From assembly GCF_038452265.1 (NCBI RefSeq), contig NZ_CP151843.1, positions 186,001-250,000 on the forward strand: a stretch of DNA of 64,000 nucleotides, read 5' to 3'. The stretch's first letter is position 1, and each line of letters starts with the position of its first letter. This DNA is from Vibrio diazotrophicus. GTDB taxonomy: Bacteria; Pseudomonadota; Gammaproteobacteria; Enterobacterales; Vibrionaceae. The notes beneath the pieces were generated by a model. That model saw nothing but the letters and a program-made list of their open reading frames with translations, did no database searches and had not been told where the DNA came from. Below, piece by piece: positions 9,210 to 17,991 of the stretch. Made by a program: the position numbers and the translations under genes.

Positions 9210-9228
9210 GGGTGGCGTACTACCACCC
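9210..9228 (-). repeat. Hairpin between binding-protein and permease genes
   Basis: Inverted repeat GGGTGG / CCACCC with a 7-base loop in the gap after the binding-protein gene. Hairpins at this place in ABC operons commonly protect the upstream message, so that the binding protein is made in excess over the permeases. No T-run, so read-through is expected. Confidence 0.5.
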
Positions 9229-9275
9229 ATGACGTTGTTACTAAATAGCGATTTTGCCTGTTGAAATTCTGGGTC

Positions 9276-10055
9276 TTATTGAAGCGTTAAAAGGTTGATT
9301 GAGAAGAACTCATCGTTAATTTTCTTATACGTGCCGTCTGCGATGATGTTTTCCAGAGCCTGATTCAAGCGTTTTAGTAACTCTTCATCTTCTTTGCGCA
9401 GCGCCATGCCCACGCCGTCGCCCACATAAGTGCGGTCTGTAATTAAGTTGCCCGCTTTTTCACAACAAGAGCCGTCTTCAGAGTTTATCCAATCTGTCAT
9501 TGGCATGATGTCACCAGCTTGTGCATCAATACGGCCGCTTGCCAAATCAAGGTTTACAGCATCTTGCGTTGGATAAAGGCGAATTTCAGAATCTGGGTAT
9601 TGAGCAAGAAGGTATTCCGCCTGAGTGGTAGAGCTTTGTGCACCGATGATCATGCCTTTCATTGCAGCAGGAGAGACATCTTTGATTCCGGAGTTCTTAT
9701 CAACAACGAAAGTCATTGCGGAAGCTTGGTATGGCGCGCTGAAAGAGACCTGTTTTTTACGCTCATCAGTAATAAACATTGAAGCCAGAATTACATCGTA
9801 TTTTCCCGCAAGTAGCGCTGGAATAATGCCGTCCCAATCTTGTGCGACAAACTCACACTCAATCTTCATGTTGGCGCACAACGCTTTACCTATCTCGATA
9901 TCAAAACCCGCAAGCTGACCGTCCGCGGTGTAATAGTTAAATGGAGGGTAAGCGCCTTCTGTACCAATTTTTAACGTTTCGGCTGCCGTACCAGTAGAAG
10001 CAAGCAGGGCGATACCTGAAGCCAGTAAAGTGCTAATTAATTTTGCTTTTACCAT
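9276..10055 (-). CDS. Amino-acid ABC transporter periplasmic binding protein
   Basis: SBP_bac_3 family protein, 259 residues, with a Sec signal peptide (LISTLLASGIALLASTGTAA, cleavage near residue 25). Family features: KIGTEGAYPPFNYYTADGQLAGFDIEIGKALC (start of mature domain), WDGIIPALLAGKYDVILASM (about 73-92) and TDERKKQVSFSAPY. A Cys pair SCCEK (about 197) may form a disulfide. It is closest in feel to the LAO/ArgT/AotJ group, so a basic or acidic amino acid is plausible. First gene of the dgc operon on the minus strand, divergent from the LysR gene. Confidence 0.9.
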   Translation of the reverse strand: MVKAKLISTLLASGIALLASTGTAAETLKIGTEGAYPPFNYYTADGQLAGFDIEIGKALCANMKIECEFVAQDWDGIIPALLAGKYDVILASMFITDERKKQVSFSAPYQASAMTFVVDKNSGIKDVSPAAMKGMIIGAQSSTTQAEYLLAQYPDSEIRLYPTQDAVNLDLASGRIDAQAGDIMPMTDWINSEDGSCCEKAGNLITDRTYVGDGVGMALRKEDEELLKRLNQALENIIADGTYKKINDEFFSINLLTLQ

Positions 10056-10153
10056 TGTGATGTCCTTTTCGTAATGGTTGCAGATTGGAATTGTTGTTTA
10101 TTGAGTATGTGCAAAGTTAGCTAATGTCCATAATGATAAATAAATATGATATA

Positions 10154-10170
10154 CATAGCCTCTCGCTATG
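10154..10170. promoter_or_regulatory. LysR-type operator in the divergent promoter
   Basis: Perfect dyad CATAGC-CTCTC-GCTATG containing the T-N11-A core of LysR binding boxes. It lies 26 bases before the LysR start and about 100 bases before the divergent ABC/dgc operon start, the expected place for an autoregulating LysR activator. Confidence 0.6.
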
Positions 10171-10195
10171 GATAAGCCACTAAAAGGACGATGAG

Positions 10196-11143
10196 ATGCT
10201 GAATGCTAAAGACCGACTACTTCGTAATCTGGATTGGAATTTGCTCTATACCTTTTTAACGATTGTGAATGAAGGGGGAATTAGTGCCGCTGCTCGCAGG
10301 TTGTCGTTAAGCCAGCCAAGTGTGAGTAACGCTCTTAAGCGATTAGAGGATCATTTGGATAAGCGCCTTATCTTGCGCAAGAAAGGCGTTTTTACCCTCA
10401 CTTTGCATGGAATGCGCGTTTATGAATACGCCTCTTCCGTTGGCCGTATTGTCGGAACCATGGCCGATCAGTTTGTAGACCAGACCGATAATATTCAAGG
10501 TGAGCTAACTATCGAAATCGCAAGCCATCTTCAATGTCCGGCTTATGATGTGACGCTGGCTCAGTTCCACGGATTGTTTCCTAACGTGATTTTCAACGTT
10601 AATACGTTCCCCAGCGCAGATATTGTCAACCATGTGGCGGAAGGTGTTCTGCATATTGGCCTTAGCAACAAGAAAATAGCTAAGACAGGTGTTAGGTGTG
10701 ATTTTCTCGGCTATGAGCAGATGGGCTTCTACTGTGGGCGAGCACACCCGTGTTTCGGCAGAGAAGATCTTACATTGGAAGACATTCGTGGTTTGCCTTA
10801 CATCTCTTTTGAAAGTGACCAACCCGGTGAGGGCTTAGATGCGATTGCACAGTTCCGTGACCAGCAACAGTTCTGGGGTAAGCTGGTGGCGGTGTCTTCA
10901 AACCTTGAAGAAGTCAGACGCATGATTATGGCCGGAATTGGCTTCGGTGCATTAACGGTTGAAAGCGCGAAGCCGTTTGTTGCTCAGGAACTTTTATGGC
11001 CACTGCCGCCGTATGAGTCACTGCCAGTGACCGATATGTATTTGGTTACCCCAGATACAGTGAGTTTGAATGAAATTGAGTCCAAATTTATTCAGATGTT
11101 AAAGCAGAACACACAGTCGCTTGTGAGACGAAATTTAAGCTAG
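10196..11143 (+). CDS. LysR-family regulator of the adjacent dgc/ABC operon
   Basis: A 315-residue LTTR: N-terminal winged helix (WNLLYTFLTIVNEGGISAAARRLSLSQPSVSNALKRLE, about 14-49) and a C-terminal two-lobed effector domain (from about 100). It is transcribed away from the binding protein-permease-dgcN-dgcA operon with a T-N11-A dyad between them, so it probably controls that operon in response to D-glutamate or a derivative. A regulator called DgcR is known for such clusters, but I cannot confirm orthology. Its 3' end overlaps the convergent cyclase gene by 9 bases. Confidence 0.85.
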   Translation: MLNAKDRLLRNLDWNLLYTFLTIVNEGGISAAARRLSLSQPSVSNALKRLEDHLDKRLILRKKGVFTLTLHGMRVYEYASSVGRIVGTMADQFVDQTDNIQGELTIEIASHLQCPAYDVTLAQFHGLFPNVIFNVNTFPSADIVNHVAEGVLHIGLSNKKIAKTGVRCDFLGYEQMGFYCGRAHPCFGREDLTLEDIRGLPYISFESDQPGEGLDAIAQFRDQQQFWGKLVAVSSNLEEVRRMIMAGIGFGALTVESAKPFVAQELLWPLPPYESLPVTDMYLVTPDTVSLNEIESKFIQMLKQNTQSLVRRNLS

Positions 11144-13051
11144 TTCTTTAAAGACTTCTACTCGGTTACGCCCGTGATGTTTGGCGCTGTAAAGCGCTTT
11201 ATCGGCACGTTCGAGTATCTTATCAATGTCTGTATCCAGAGCATTAATGGTAGTAATGCCCATACTGGCGGTACAGTGAATGACGCTGTGATCTAATACC
11301 ACCGGAGACTCTTCTATCCGCTTGCGTATGCGGTTAGTAAAGTGTACCGACATTTCGGCGGTGGTTCCGGTTAGTATCAGGCCAAACTCTTCTCCGCCTA
11401 AACGACCCACCGAGTCAACTTTACGGATTTCGTCACTGAGAATATTAGCAACCGAGATCAGTACCTTATCGCCTGCACCGTGACCGTAAGTGTCATTAAT
11501 CGCCTTAAAGTTGTCTAAATCGATGAAAATAACCGTGACAGCGTCACATTGTTTGCGATGGTATCTTTCCATCTCAGTCGCTAGCCGTTCCATAAATACT
11601 CTGCGTGTTGGCAATTGGGTTAGCGCGTCTGTAGTGGCGAGTTTGTGGAGTTCCTTTTCCAAACGTATGCGGTCAGTGATATCTCGTGAAGATGCATAGA
11701 AATAGCGACCGTCAGCGGTCCTAATCCACTTGGCATTAATTTCTACATCAATAATGCTTCCATCTTTTCTACGATGTTGGGTTTCGAATTTTTTGGCTTC
11801 AGTTCCAAAGGTTGCCATAGTCTCGGCAATTTCGTCTGGTTTTAATCTTGCTTCCCAGTCGCGCATATTCAGCTTTGACATCTCTTCTTCGCTGTAGCCA
11901 AGCAATTCTGCAAAGGAATGACTAAAAGCAACGATGTTGCCGCTTTTATCGAGGACGTGTATGCCATCGCTCGCCATTTCCATATAGAGTTTGTTTTTCT
12001 GATTGAGGTTATTGATTCGTAAATTCAGATCCATCAACTTCTCAATATAGTTGCCACGATTGGTGTAATCAGTGAAAAACTTATTTAATACACTGGCGAA
12101 AATGAAACCAAAGACAACGGTAATAAACAAGGTGATTCCCGAGCTATATAGAAAACTCTTGTGAGACATTGATGCCTGCAAATGTGAGTAAGTGCTATTG
12201 AGAGAAAGAATTAAAATTAATTCCTGAGGGATTGGCAGGTTGAGTTTTCTCGAGTAAAAAATCGAATTTTGATAAGTACCGTTGTTCACTAACTCCTTAA
12301 AATCAGGAATATCTTTATAAATATTATCGTTGCCAGTGTATCGGCTCCATTCTCTGCTGTTGTCATAGTGAAGCAGAATTTCACCGTCGCTATCCACCAG
12401 TATTGAATTATATAAAGGCGTATTGGCGAAGGTTACAAATAGTGGCTGGAGAAAATAATTGACGATTAAAATGCCGGAGAAGGTGTCCGTATAAGAAAGG
12501 GGCATTACTGCGCGCAGTGTGGGCTTGTATGGTATTTCAACTCGGCCATTGTCTTCATTCAAATCAAGGTTTGAAAACCAAATTTCATCGGGCTGTTTCT
12601 CGATAGAGTCATAGAAAAAGTAACGATGAGACTTATTTTGTAGCTTATTGGCTTCAACAATTTTTGCTTGGTCGCCAAGCTGGTCTCTGTCGATTCTGAC
12701 CACTTCCATTCCGCGGTTGTCGATATAACGGATTTTCATAATATCTTGCTGACTTTCCGCGATGGAGAGTGCCAATTGTTCAAAATCCTGTTTGCCCGTT
12801 TTCGGGTTGAGTTGAAACTGATTGAATGACGGACTCATTCTTATCGCTTTAATGGTGTTTTCAGAGTCGGTAAAGAAGTTGGCGAGTAAATTCTCTCTTT
12901 CTTTGGTTTTTTGATTGGCGTTGGTTAAAGCTATGGTCTCTGTTTGACCGGAGAATAGCAGCTCTCTTGTTAAAAATTCGGTTACGACAATGATCGCCCC
13001 AAAAGATATTAGGATAAAAATGAGTTTTGGAAGGCTTTTATGTAAGCGCAT
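11135..13051 (-). CDS. Membrane diguanylate cyclase with periplasmic sensor, PAS and GGDEF domains
   Basis: Predicted to make cyclic di-GMP. The 638-residue protein has a membrane segment at about 8-28, a Cache-like periplasmic domain (about 30-300), a second membrane segment (about 303-325), a PAS domain with PAC (about 350-470) and a C-terminal GGDEF domain (about 475-638). The active site reads GGEEF (about 558-562). The inhibitory site RKVD lies nine residues before it, as in PleD, so product inhibition is likely. It diverges from a second cyclase gene, and its stop overlaps the LysR stop. Ligand unknown. Confidence 0.92.
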   Translation of the reverse strand: MRLHKSLPKLIFILISFGAIIVVTEFLTRELLFSGQTETIALTNANQKTKERENLLANFFTDSENTIKAIRMSPSFNQFQLNPKTGKQDFEQLALSIAESQQDIMKIRYIDNRGMEVVRIDRDQLGDQAKIVEANKLQNKSHRYFFYDSIEKQPDEIWFSNLDLNEDNGRVEIPYKPTLRAVMPLSYTDTFSGILIVNYFLQPLFVTFANTPLYNSILVDSDGEILLHYDNSREWSRYTGNDNIYKDIPDFKELVNNGTYQNSIFYSRKLNLPIPQELILILSLNSTYSHLQASMSHKSFLYSSGITLFITVVFGFIFASVLNKFFTDYTNRGNYIEKLMDLNLRINNLNQKNKLYMEMASDGIHVLDKSGNIVAFSHSFAELLGYSEEEMSKLNMRDWEARLKPDEIAETMATFGTEAKKFETQHRRKDGSIIDVEINAKWIRTADGRYFYASSRDITDRIRLEKELHKLATTDALTQLPTRRVFMERLATEMERYHRKQCDAVTVIFIDLDNFKAINDTYGHGAGDKVLISVANILSDEIRKVDSVGRLGGEEFGLILTGTTAEMSVHFTNRIRKRIEESPVVLDHSVIHCTASMGITTINALDTDIDKILERADKALYSAKHHGRNRVEVFKELA

Positions 13052-13353
13052 TTATCATTTCCGTTTCCCCTAGTTCTTTAAAGATAGACAGAAATGAAGT
13101 GGTTGTTTGTTTGAAATGCGTTTTTTATCTCATACCAAATATTCAACTTCTGTCGAATAACACATCTTTACCGAGAAAATAGGTTAGTTGAGACATATAA
13201 CTATGTCGTAGATTCCACTTTTGTTCAGTGCGATTCCGATATTAGCTGTAATGGGCAATTAACGGATGATTTTCTTCTCTTATATCTGATATTGTTTTAT
13301 TAGAGTTGGCTAAAGTTATAGATATGACGATTCAAACTTCACTGGAGAAGGAA
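13052..13353. promoter_or_regulatory. Divergent promoter region between two diguanylate cyclase genes
   Basis: About 300 bases without a gene, holding the start regions of both cyclases. A perfect dyad GACATA-TAAC-TATGTC lies at 13192-13207, near the middle, and could be an operator for both. I see no unambiguous -35/-10 pair. Confidence 0.4.
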
Positions 13354-15069
13354 ATGAAGTTAAAGCCTCAGTTTATGCTAGTTACTGCTTTGGTGTTTAT
13401 CGTCACGGCTGGCGCAGTATCTTGGTTAGTTCGAACGCTTGCTGAAGGAATCATAGAGCAGTGGGCTCCGCGTTATATTACGAAGCAAACCCTTTACGAT
13501 AAAAGCCGAACGCTGCAGCCAATCTTGCGTGAGCTGGCGCTTTCTCGTCAGCTTGCTACTTCTAATACCATTAAACAGTGGGCACATTCTCCTCAAAATG
13601 AATCTCTGCAAGCTATTGCGCTCGACGAGTTGGAAAACTATCGCCAGAATTTTCAGGACAAAAGCTATTTTGTCGCTTTGCTGAGTAATGGACACTATTA
13701 CCACAACAACGCATTAGATGAGTTTCGCGGTAAAGAATTTCGCTACATATTGGACCCGAGCAAGCAAGAAGACAGCTGGTTTTACAACCTAATCGAACAG
13801 AAACGCGACATTCATATCAACGTAAACCCTGACGTTGAGCTCGGCATTACTAAGTTGTGGATTGATGTACTAATTAAAGATGGTGAAGATATCTTCGGTA
13901 TGGTTGGGACGGGGTTGGATCTCACCACCTTTTTAAACAGTGTGGTTGATGAGGTGGAACCGGGTATACACAGCTTCTTTATTGACCACTCAGGAGCGAT
14001 TCAGCTTCATCGTGATAAAGCGATGATTGATTATGGGTCAGTGATGAAGGCGCATACAGATCACAAGACGATTGATCTGATTTTTGATAATAAAAATGAC
14101 TTGGATACCATTTACCAGTTGATGCACCAGTTAGAGTCTGGTGACACGCAAGTCGTTACCACTTTTGTTGATATGCAAGGTTCTCGTCAATTGGTGGGCT
14201 TGGTTTATCTGCCGGAAATCGACTGGTACAAAATAACCTTGATAGATCTGAGCATTTTCCTTCCTGTCTCTCACTTCACCAAGATCGTTGTCGTGTTTAT
14301 AGGCACGCTATTGATTGCTCTGATGCTAATGAACTTGGTGCTAAATCGTTTGGTGTTAAACCCAATCAGCGAACTGGATAAAGCGTTGGCATTGTTTGAG
14401 AAAGGGCAGAATCCGAAGTCTGAAATTACCAATCGCAGAAGAGGTGAGTTGGGGCGAGTGATTAACCACTTTATTCAGATGGCTGAAACCGTTTTGCAAT
14501 CGAAGCGAGATCTTGAACTTAAAGTACAAGAAAGAACCGTAGAGCTAGAACGGCTCACACAAATAGACCCATTAACAGAACTCTATAATCGACGCGGTAT
14601 GGCCGAGCAGATTGAAGCGAGTCTGAATCGCGCTGAACGTGAAAGCCTTCCATTGGGTTTGTTGTGGATTGATATTGATTGGTTTAAAGATATCAATGAT
14701 ACCTACGGCCATGCGGCTGGAGATGAATCATTAAAAGCGATAGCGGAAGTCATTCGGGAAACCATACGGTCTTATGATATGGCTGCTCGCTGGGGAGGCG
14801 ATGAGTTTCTCGTGCTGTTGGTCAATGTTGATGAGAATGAGCTGGCTCAGTTGGCGGAACGTTTATGTTTGCAAATCTCTCGCCATGAGTTCTCAGACAG
14901 CTTCTCAATCAGTGTGAGTATTGGCGGTTCTATGTACGTGCAAGGGCAAGATATCGACACTCTATTACAAAATGCCGACCAAGCGTTGTATAAAGCCAAA
15001 GATAACGGGAGAAACTGCTTTTATATCAATCAAATGAAAGCACTGAGTGTTAATGAAAGTAACGTTTAA
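13354..15069 (+). CDS. Membrane diguanylate cyclase with Cache sensor and GGDEF domain
   Basis: From the ATG at 13354 (GGAGAAGGA ribosome site) the product has 571 residues. Upstream TTG (13306) and ATG (13324) codons are in frame but have no ribosome site. Layout: membrane segment at about 8-30, Cache-type periplasmic domain (about 40-300, with DSWFYNL and WIDVLIKDG segments typical of dCache), second membrane segment (about 312-333), HAMP-like linker with coiled coil, and GGDEF (about 410-565). Active site GGDEF (about 487) is intact and RSYD precedes it as inhibitory site. Ligand unknown. Confidence 0.92.
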   Translation: MKLKPQFMLVTALVFIVTAGAVSWLVRTLAEGIIEQWAPRYITKQTLYDKSRTLQPILRELALSRQLATSNTIKQWAHSPQNESLQAIALDELENYRQNFQDKSYFVALLSNGHYYHNNALDEFRGKEFRYILDPSKQEDSWFYNLIEQKRDIHINVNPDVELGITKLWIDVLIKDGEDIFGMVGTGLDLTTFLNSVVDEVEPGIHSFFIDHSGAIQLHRDKAMIDYGSVMKAHTDHKTIDLIFDNKNDLDTIYQLMHQLESGDTQVVTTFVDMQGSRQLVGLVYLPEIDWYKITLIDLSIFLPVSHFTKIVVVFIGTLLIALMLMNLVLNRLVLNPISELDKALALFEKGQNPKSEITNRRRGELGRVINHFIQMAETVLQSKRDLELKVQERTVELERLTQIDPLTELYNRRGMAEQIEASLNRAERESLPLGLLWIDIDWFKDINDTYGHAAGDESLKAIAEVIRETIRSYDMAARWGGDEFLVLLVNVDENELAQLAERLCLQISRHEFSDSFSISVSIGGSMYVQGQDIDTLLQNADQALYKAKDNGRNCFYINQMKALSVNESNV

Positions 15070-15124
15070 AGCGAATTCGCAATATAGGGAACTCGTATAG
15101 TCTTCAATTCATCAGGTTTGAAGA

Positions 15125-15436
15125 CTAAGGCCATGCCCGTTTTTTCGCACCACCATTGGCTTTAATCATATCCATGGTTTTTTTCGATTGCTCTTCAATC
15201 GATTTCAAGCTTTTCGTTACAGAGTTTTGGAACTCTGCTTTGCCAGAATCGAACTGCTCAGCAGGCGGTGCTGAAGGGGATTTCAACTGATGTACAAGTT
15301 GTACTAATTGCTTATTTTGTCCTTCGAGCGCTTTGACCTGAGCGGTGAGTTCTCTGAGCATTCCGCTTTGCTCTCGGATTTTGGATTCAATGCTGTTAAA
15401 AGCTTGAAGGATTTGCCCTATGTTTTGTTCTGCCAT
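15125..15436 (-). CDS. Small coiled-coil protein of unknown function
   Basis: About 103 residues from the ATG at 15436 (107 from an upstream ATG at 15448). Residues 5-55 have heptad-like spacing of I, L and V (IGQILQAFNSIESKIREQSG and on), predicting a coiled coil. A short Pro-rich linker and a Lys-rich tail follow. No family recognised. It lies alone on the minus strand, convergent with the second cyclase gene. Confidence 0.55.
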   Translation of the reverse strand: MAEQNIGQILQAFNSIESKIREQSGMLRELTAQVKALEGQNKQLVQLVHQLKSPSAPPAEQFDSGKAEFQNSVTKSLKSIEEQSKKTMDMIKANGGAKKRAWP

Positions 15437-15560
15437 CAAGATATCCATATTCGATGTACCAACATAGCTAAAGTATAGGCAAAGCTTTTGGTTTTATGAG
15501 CGGATTATTGGTCGATGTTAACAAATTTGTTAATTAGCCTTGGCAACAGACGTTAGGCAT

Positions 15561-15617
15561 TCTACCGACTTTCTATAGGCCTCTTGCTGAAACAAGAGGC
15601 GTTCACGGGTCGGTAGA
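15561..15617. repeat. Nested inverted repeat, possible structured RNA
   Basis: Two nested perfect inverted repeats. The outer is TCTACCGAC (15561-15569) with GTCGGTAGA (15609-15617); the inner is GCCTCTTG (15579-15586) with CAAGAGGC (15593-15600). Between the stems lie 9- and 8-base strands that could form an internal loop. The whole reads as a 57-base stem-loop in a gap between two small genes. No strong T-run on either side. It could be a small RNA, a terminator-like element or a remnant of a mobile repeat. Confidence 0.55.
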
Positions 15618-15657
15618 GTAGGTGCAAAAGAACTTGTTTCGATGTATTAGGGACGCG

Positions 15658-15933
15658 CTAGTAATGCTCGTTTTTACTTTTTGCTAAGAGATACTCTTCG
15701 ACAGCTTTGACGATATCGGGACGATTAATGTACTTGCCAATGAAGTAGGGAGGTACAAAGAAAAACAAGAGGTAAAAAGATTCATCGATGAACTGATTTG
15801 CAATTACCACTTCATGATTAAAATAAGCGAATATCGCTAGTGCATCTAGCAAGAAATAGAGTCCACATAACACCACGGACATAATAAGTAACAACCCGAG
15901 TAGGTTTCTTAATATCACTTTAGACGTCGTCAT
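15658..15933 (-). CDS. Small membrane protein of unknown function
   Basis: A 91-residue protein with a hydrophobic segment at about 10-35 (LLGLLLIMSVVLCGLYFLLDALAIF) and a second at about 50-66 (FYLLFFFVPPYFIGKYI), then a charged tail. A GAGGG ribosome site seven bases before the ATG supports it. No family recognised. Confidence 0.65.
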   Translation of the reverse strand: MTTSKVILRNLLGLLLIMSVVLCGLYFLLDALAIFAYFNHEVVIANQFIDESFYLLFFFVPPYFIGKYINRPDIVKAVEEYLLAKSKNEHY

Positions 15934-16143
15934 TTTTAATCCCTCAAAAATTGAACAAGATCTAACGTACTCCTATTTGCTTGGTTGGTTTCTTGATATG
16001 AATCAAGTTTCTTTTTCTGTTCCCGAAAATTAAGTTTTCCTATCTGGTAGTACAATTTAAATGAGCGTGATTGAGGGAGTTTACTTGGTATCTGCAGAGC
16101 CTGTAATCATCCCCATTATTGCCGAAACTCGCCTATTGAGCAG

Positions 16144-16173
16144 ACCAAGTTAGCATATTAAAACTAACTTGGT
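16144..16173. repeat. Perfect 10-bp inverted repeat
   Basis: ACCAAGTTAG and CTAACTTGGT with a 10-base AT-rich loop, 39 bases downstream of the DUF1203 gene stop. No T-run on either strand, so its role as a terminator is uncertain. Confidence 0.45.
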
Positions 16174-16211
16174 TAAAGGTAAGAAAAGCATTTGGACGCT
16201 TAGAATACTTG

Positions 16212-16688
16212 TTAAGCTCTGTACACATTGCAATTGAAGCAACCAGGATTTGCATTATGAATTTGCAGGTATGTGACCTCATTATTTAAAAGCTGGCCAC
16301 GGATAACATTTCCCAGTTTTGCACCTTGTACGGTTTCTGCGCAAATCATCAAGTTTTTACTATTATATGCCCTCACTGATAACAGCCTTTCTAATAATAT
16401 TTCTGGTATCTCGTTAATTTCCAATTCGGCGGTTTCAGCATTTTCACGAATGAAAATAGGGCCTGAAGCTTGATATGGTGATTGGACATCATGATGTTTA
16501 AAAGCGATGAGCAGAATTCTCTCTCCAACTTCAGCCTCTTTTAAAGATACCCGACAAGGGTAGCCTGGTTTTGAATCTGCAATCAGCCTCCTAGCATTAA
16601 CTTCTGCGAGTTGTTCCTCACTCCAATTTAGTAGTTCAACAAAAATGTTTTTCTCAATTGGTTTAATTATAAAGTTCGTAGTCTTCAT
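16212..16688 (-). CDS. DUF1203 family protein
   Basis: A 158-residue protein matching the DUF1203 pattern: ARRLIADSKPGYPCRVSLKEAEVGERILLI (about 33-62), then SPYQASGPIFIRE (about 69-81), and a C-terminal HNANPGCFNCNVYRA with two Cys. Function of the family unknown to me. Single gene with a plausible AGG ribosome site, flanked by gaps on both sides. Confidence 0.8.
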   Translation of the reverse strand: MKTTNFIIKPIEKNIFVELLNWSEEQLAEVNARRLIADSKPGYPCRVSLKEAEVGERILLIAFKHHDVQSPYQASGPIFIRENAETAELEINEIPEILLERLLSVRAYNSKNLMICAETVQGAKLGNVIRGQLLNNEVTYLQIHNANPGCFNCNVYRA

Positions 16689-17055
16689 GGTTGTTGCCTA
16701 TCTAAAAATTTTAGGATAGCTATGGCATCAATAAGTTTCTCGCCACAAACGGAACTGTAACTTAAGACTATGGGTAATACGTTCGACTAAAACTAAATGA
16801 TACACGGTCGTTCTATCCGATTGTTTCCTGCCATGAATGGCTGACTGCCTGACATCAGTGCATGTATATCAAACTCTTTATCACGAAGTGCTAGGTACAA
16901 GTACGTTGACTTGCACTTGGGCATTTTAGGAGGGACAGACTTCACTAGCTCTGTTCAATTTCTTTACTAGGACACAATAGCAATTCACGTACTCTTTTCT
17001 ATAGTTACTTTGTACAAGTTAAAATTGCACAAGCTAATTCAGAGGGAGGATAGAA
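16689..17055. other. Non-coding gap before the universal stress gene
   Basis: About 365 bases with no supported gene. Around 16889-16920 there is a dyad-rich stretch (AAGTGC ... AAGT-ACGTTG-ACTT-GCACTT). The plus-strand promoter of the universal stress gene should lie in the right half; its ribosome site GGGAGG ends at about 17050. No clear promoter consensus seen. Confidence 0.4.
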
Positions 17056-17991
17056 ATGATTTTTGATAGAATTTTGATCCCTATAGCCCCAGAACAAGAA
17101 CTAAACGAATCCCTCCATCAGGCACTTCATTTGTCTAACAAATGTTCGTCGCAGGTAACTTTATTGTCCGTCATTAAAACTTTAGATGAGTTTAAAGAGA
17201 TACATCATATCTCGGGATCCGCATTAGACATACTGGACGAAGCGACTCAGCATTACCACAACGTTTTAAAAGCACACATTCATGAACTGGGAAAGCAATA
17301 CCCCAACATAAAGTTTGCTACGCAAATTCGCATAGGCATCCCTTTTATTGAAATTATTAAAGAAGCAAAAGAGACTAACTCCTCGCTGATTATGATTGAT
17401 TCTTATCGCAATACTAAGAAGCAAGCGTGTCAAAGAGGCAGTAATACATTGAATTTAATGCGTAAATCTGAAATTCCTATTTGGTCTGTGAGCAAAAAGC
17501 CAAAGGTAATAAGCAACGTAGTGGCGGCGGTTGATTTGACGAACCAAGACTATCAAGATTTCAATTCAAAGCTTATATCTCTAGCCGTAGAGTTTTGTAA
17601 AACCGTTGGTGCTAGTCTTACCTGTTGTCATGTTTGGAAGCTTGAATGTGAAGATTTTCTTAAAAACTGGAGCGGCTATTCCGATATTGATATCGCTCTA
17701 CTTTCGCAGAAATTGCGTAATGAAAGAATGGAAAGACTAAATTCGTTGTTACTTCCGTATGTTAACAACGCCGTACCAATACAGGTTAAATTACTTGAAG
17801 GGGAGCCGAGGGATGTATTGCCGAAGTATGTAAGTAGTAATGAGATAGATTTAGTTATTCTAGGTTCAATGTCTAGAGCTGGGATATCTGGCTTTGTGAT
17901 GGGAAACACGGCTGAGTCTATGATTAACCAACTTGGATGCTCGGTTATAACTCTAAAACCAGATTCATTTAAATCACCTGTATCACAATGA
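17056..17991 (+). CDS. Tandem universal stress protein (UspE-like)
   Basis: 311 residues made of two Usp domains (about 1-150 and 152-305). The second keeps the nucleotide-binding end LGSMSRAGISGFVMGNTAE (about 272-290), a variant of G-2x-G-9x-G(S/T). The first has lost it (SYRNTKKQACQRGSNTLN). Such proteins help survival in stationary phase or low oxygen; the exact role cannot be read from sequence. Strong GGAGG ribosome site. Single gene, AT-rich, with gene-poor DNA after it. Confidence 0.88.
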   Translation: MIFDRILIPIAPEQELNESLHQALHLSNKCSSQVTLLSVIKTLDEFKEIHHISGSALDILDEATQHYHNVLKAHIHELGKQYPNIKFATQIRIGIPFIEIIKEAKETNSSLIMIDSYRNTKKQACQRGSNTLNLMRKSEIPIWSVSKKPKVISNVVAAVDLTNQDYQDFNSKLISLAVEFCKTVGASLTCCHVWKLECEDFLKNWSGYSDIDIALLSQKLRNERMERLNSLLLPYVNNAVPIQVKLLEGEPRDVLPKYVSSNEIDLVILGSMSRAGISGFVMGNTAESMINQLGCSVITLKPDSFKSPVSQ

